Source of the DNA: Saprospiraceae bacterium UBA6168
GTDB lineage: Bacteria; Bacteroidota; Bacteroidia; Chitinophagales; Saprospiraceae
Assembly (NCBI GenBank): GCA_002435785.1
Contig: DIUC01000007.1
Location: 1 to 64,000 of the forward strand
Direction of reading: 5' to 3'
Length of the DNA: 64,000 nt
How positions within the stretch are numbered: position 1 is the first letter of the stretch; each line of letters starts with the position of its first letter. Below are positions 63,948 to 64,000 of the stretch, piece by piece. The notes below the pieces were generated by a model. That model was given only the letters and a program-made list of their open reading frames with translations, did no database searches and was not told the origin of the DNA. Both the position numbers and the translations under genes were made by a program.

Positions 63948-64000
63948 CGTTGGGAGTGTTGTTAAATTTATTTATAAGTAAAGCTCAGTATTTTGGAGCT

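Overview
The window looks like a chromosome segment of a Bacteroidota bacterium, probably Saprospiria or a relative. The evidence is several secreted proteins with C-terminal type IX secretion (T9SS) sorting domains, an S46 dipeptidyl-peptidase, a PUR-alpha-like DUF3276 protein, a DUF983 protein, an Nqr operon, and promoters of the Bacteroidota type (TTTG, 19 bases, TAnnTTTG). The order-level placement is inference.

Bases 1-14432 are the right part of an integrated element that runs off the left edge. It is visibly more AT-rich than the chromosome to its right. It ends in a tyrosine recombinase (13095-14297) and the 3' end of a proline-type tRNA (14404-14432), the expected attachment site. 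Its cargo is, left to right: (a) a compact chaperone-like operon (membrane-anchored J-like protein, GrpE-like protein, Hsp70, TerB-like protein); (b) a RecD-like helicase with a C-terminal PD-(D/E)XK-like nuclease, cut from its N-terminal domain by one in-frame TAA; (c) a URI/GIY-YIG-like toxin and probable immunity gene; (d) a 2.6-kb mobilisation segment (10352-12921) whose two genes are open only if TGA is read as an amino acid. Ten in-frame TGA codons, no in-frame TAA or TAG, and family-conserved glycine positions point to UGA = Gly, the code of Gracilibacteria/Absconditabacteria. It is the most surprising feature of the window.

Bases 14534-25150 begin with a truncated malic enzyme and then hold a leftward operon for an energy-converting-hydrogenase-related (Ehr-like) membrane complex. 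It has two HyfB/NuoL-like subunits, a NuoH-like, a HyfE, a HyfF, a large subunit without Ni-binding cysteines and a small subunit that has lost most proximal-cluster cysteines. Palindromic intergenic repeats punctuate the operon, and a putative structured leader precedes it.

Bases 25348-38392 are ordinary chromosome: methyltransferase, DUF983, a large LVIVD/PKD T9SS protein, AhpD-like protein, MutS-like membrane ATPase, S46 peptidase, SPOR protein, phosphodiesterase and DUF3276. A lipoprotein gene sits between two perfect 37-bp copies of the mutS-like 3' end.

Bases 38770-45373 are a complete rightward nqrABCDEF operon whose NqrA carries an unusual N-terminal membrane anchor. Bases 45493-52401 hold DUF2062, a two-gene cassette between duplicated T9SS-gene 3' ends, a 1328-residue sortilin-repeat T9SS protein, a barrel-like protein and a PIN-type toxin-antitoxin pair. 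Bases 52543-63947 hold an S9 peptidase, a two-gene STAND-like ATPase plus TPR module with almost identical 126-bp repeats, a T9SS protein with duplicated Cys-rich domains, and a few small proteins.
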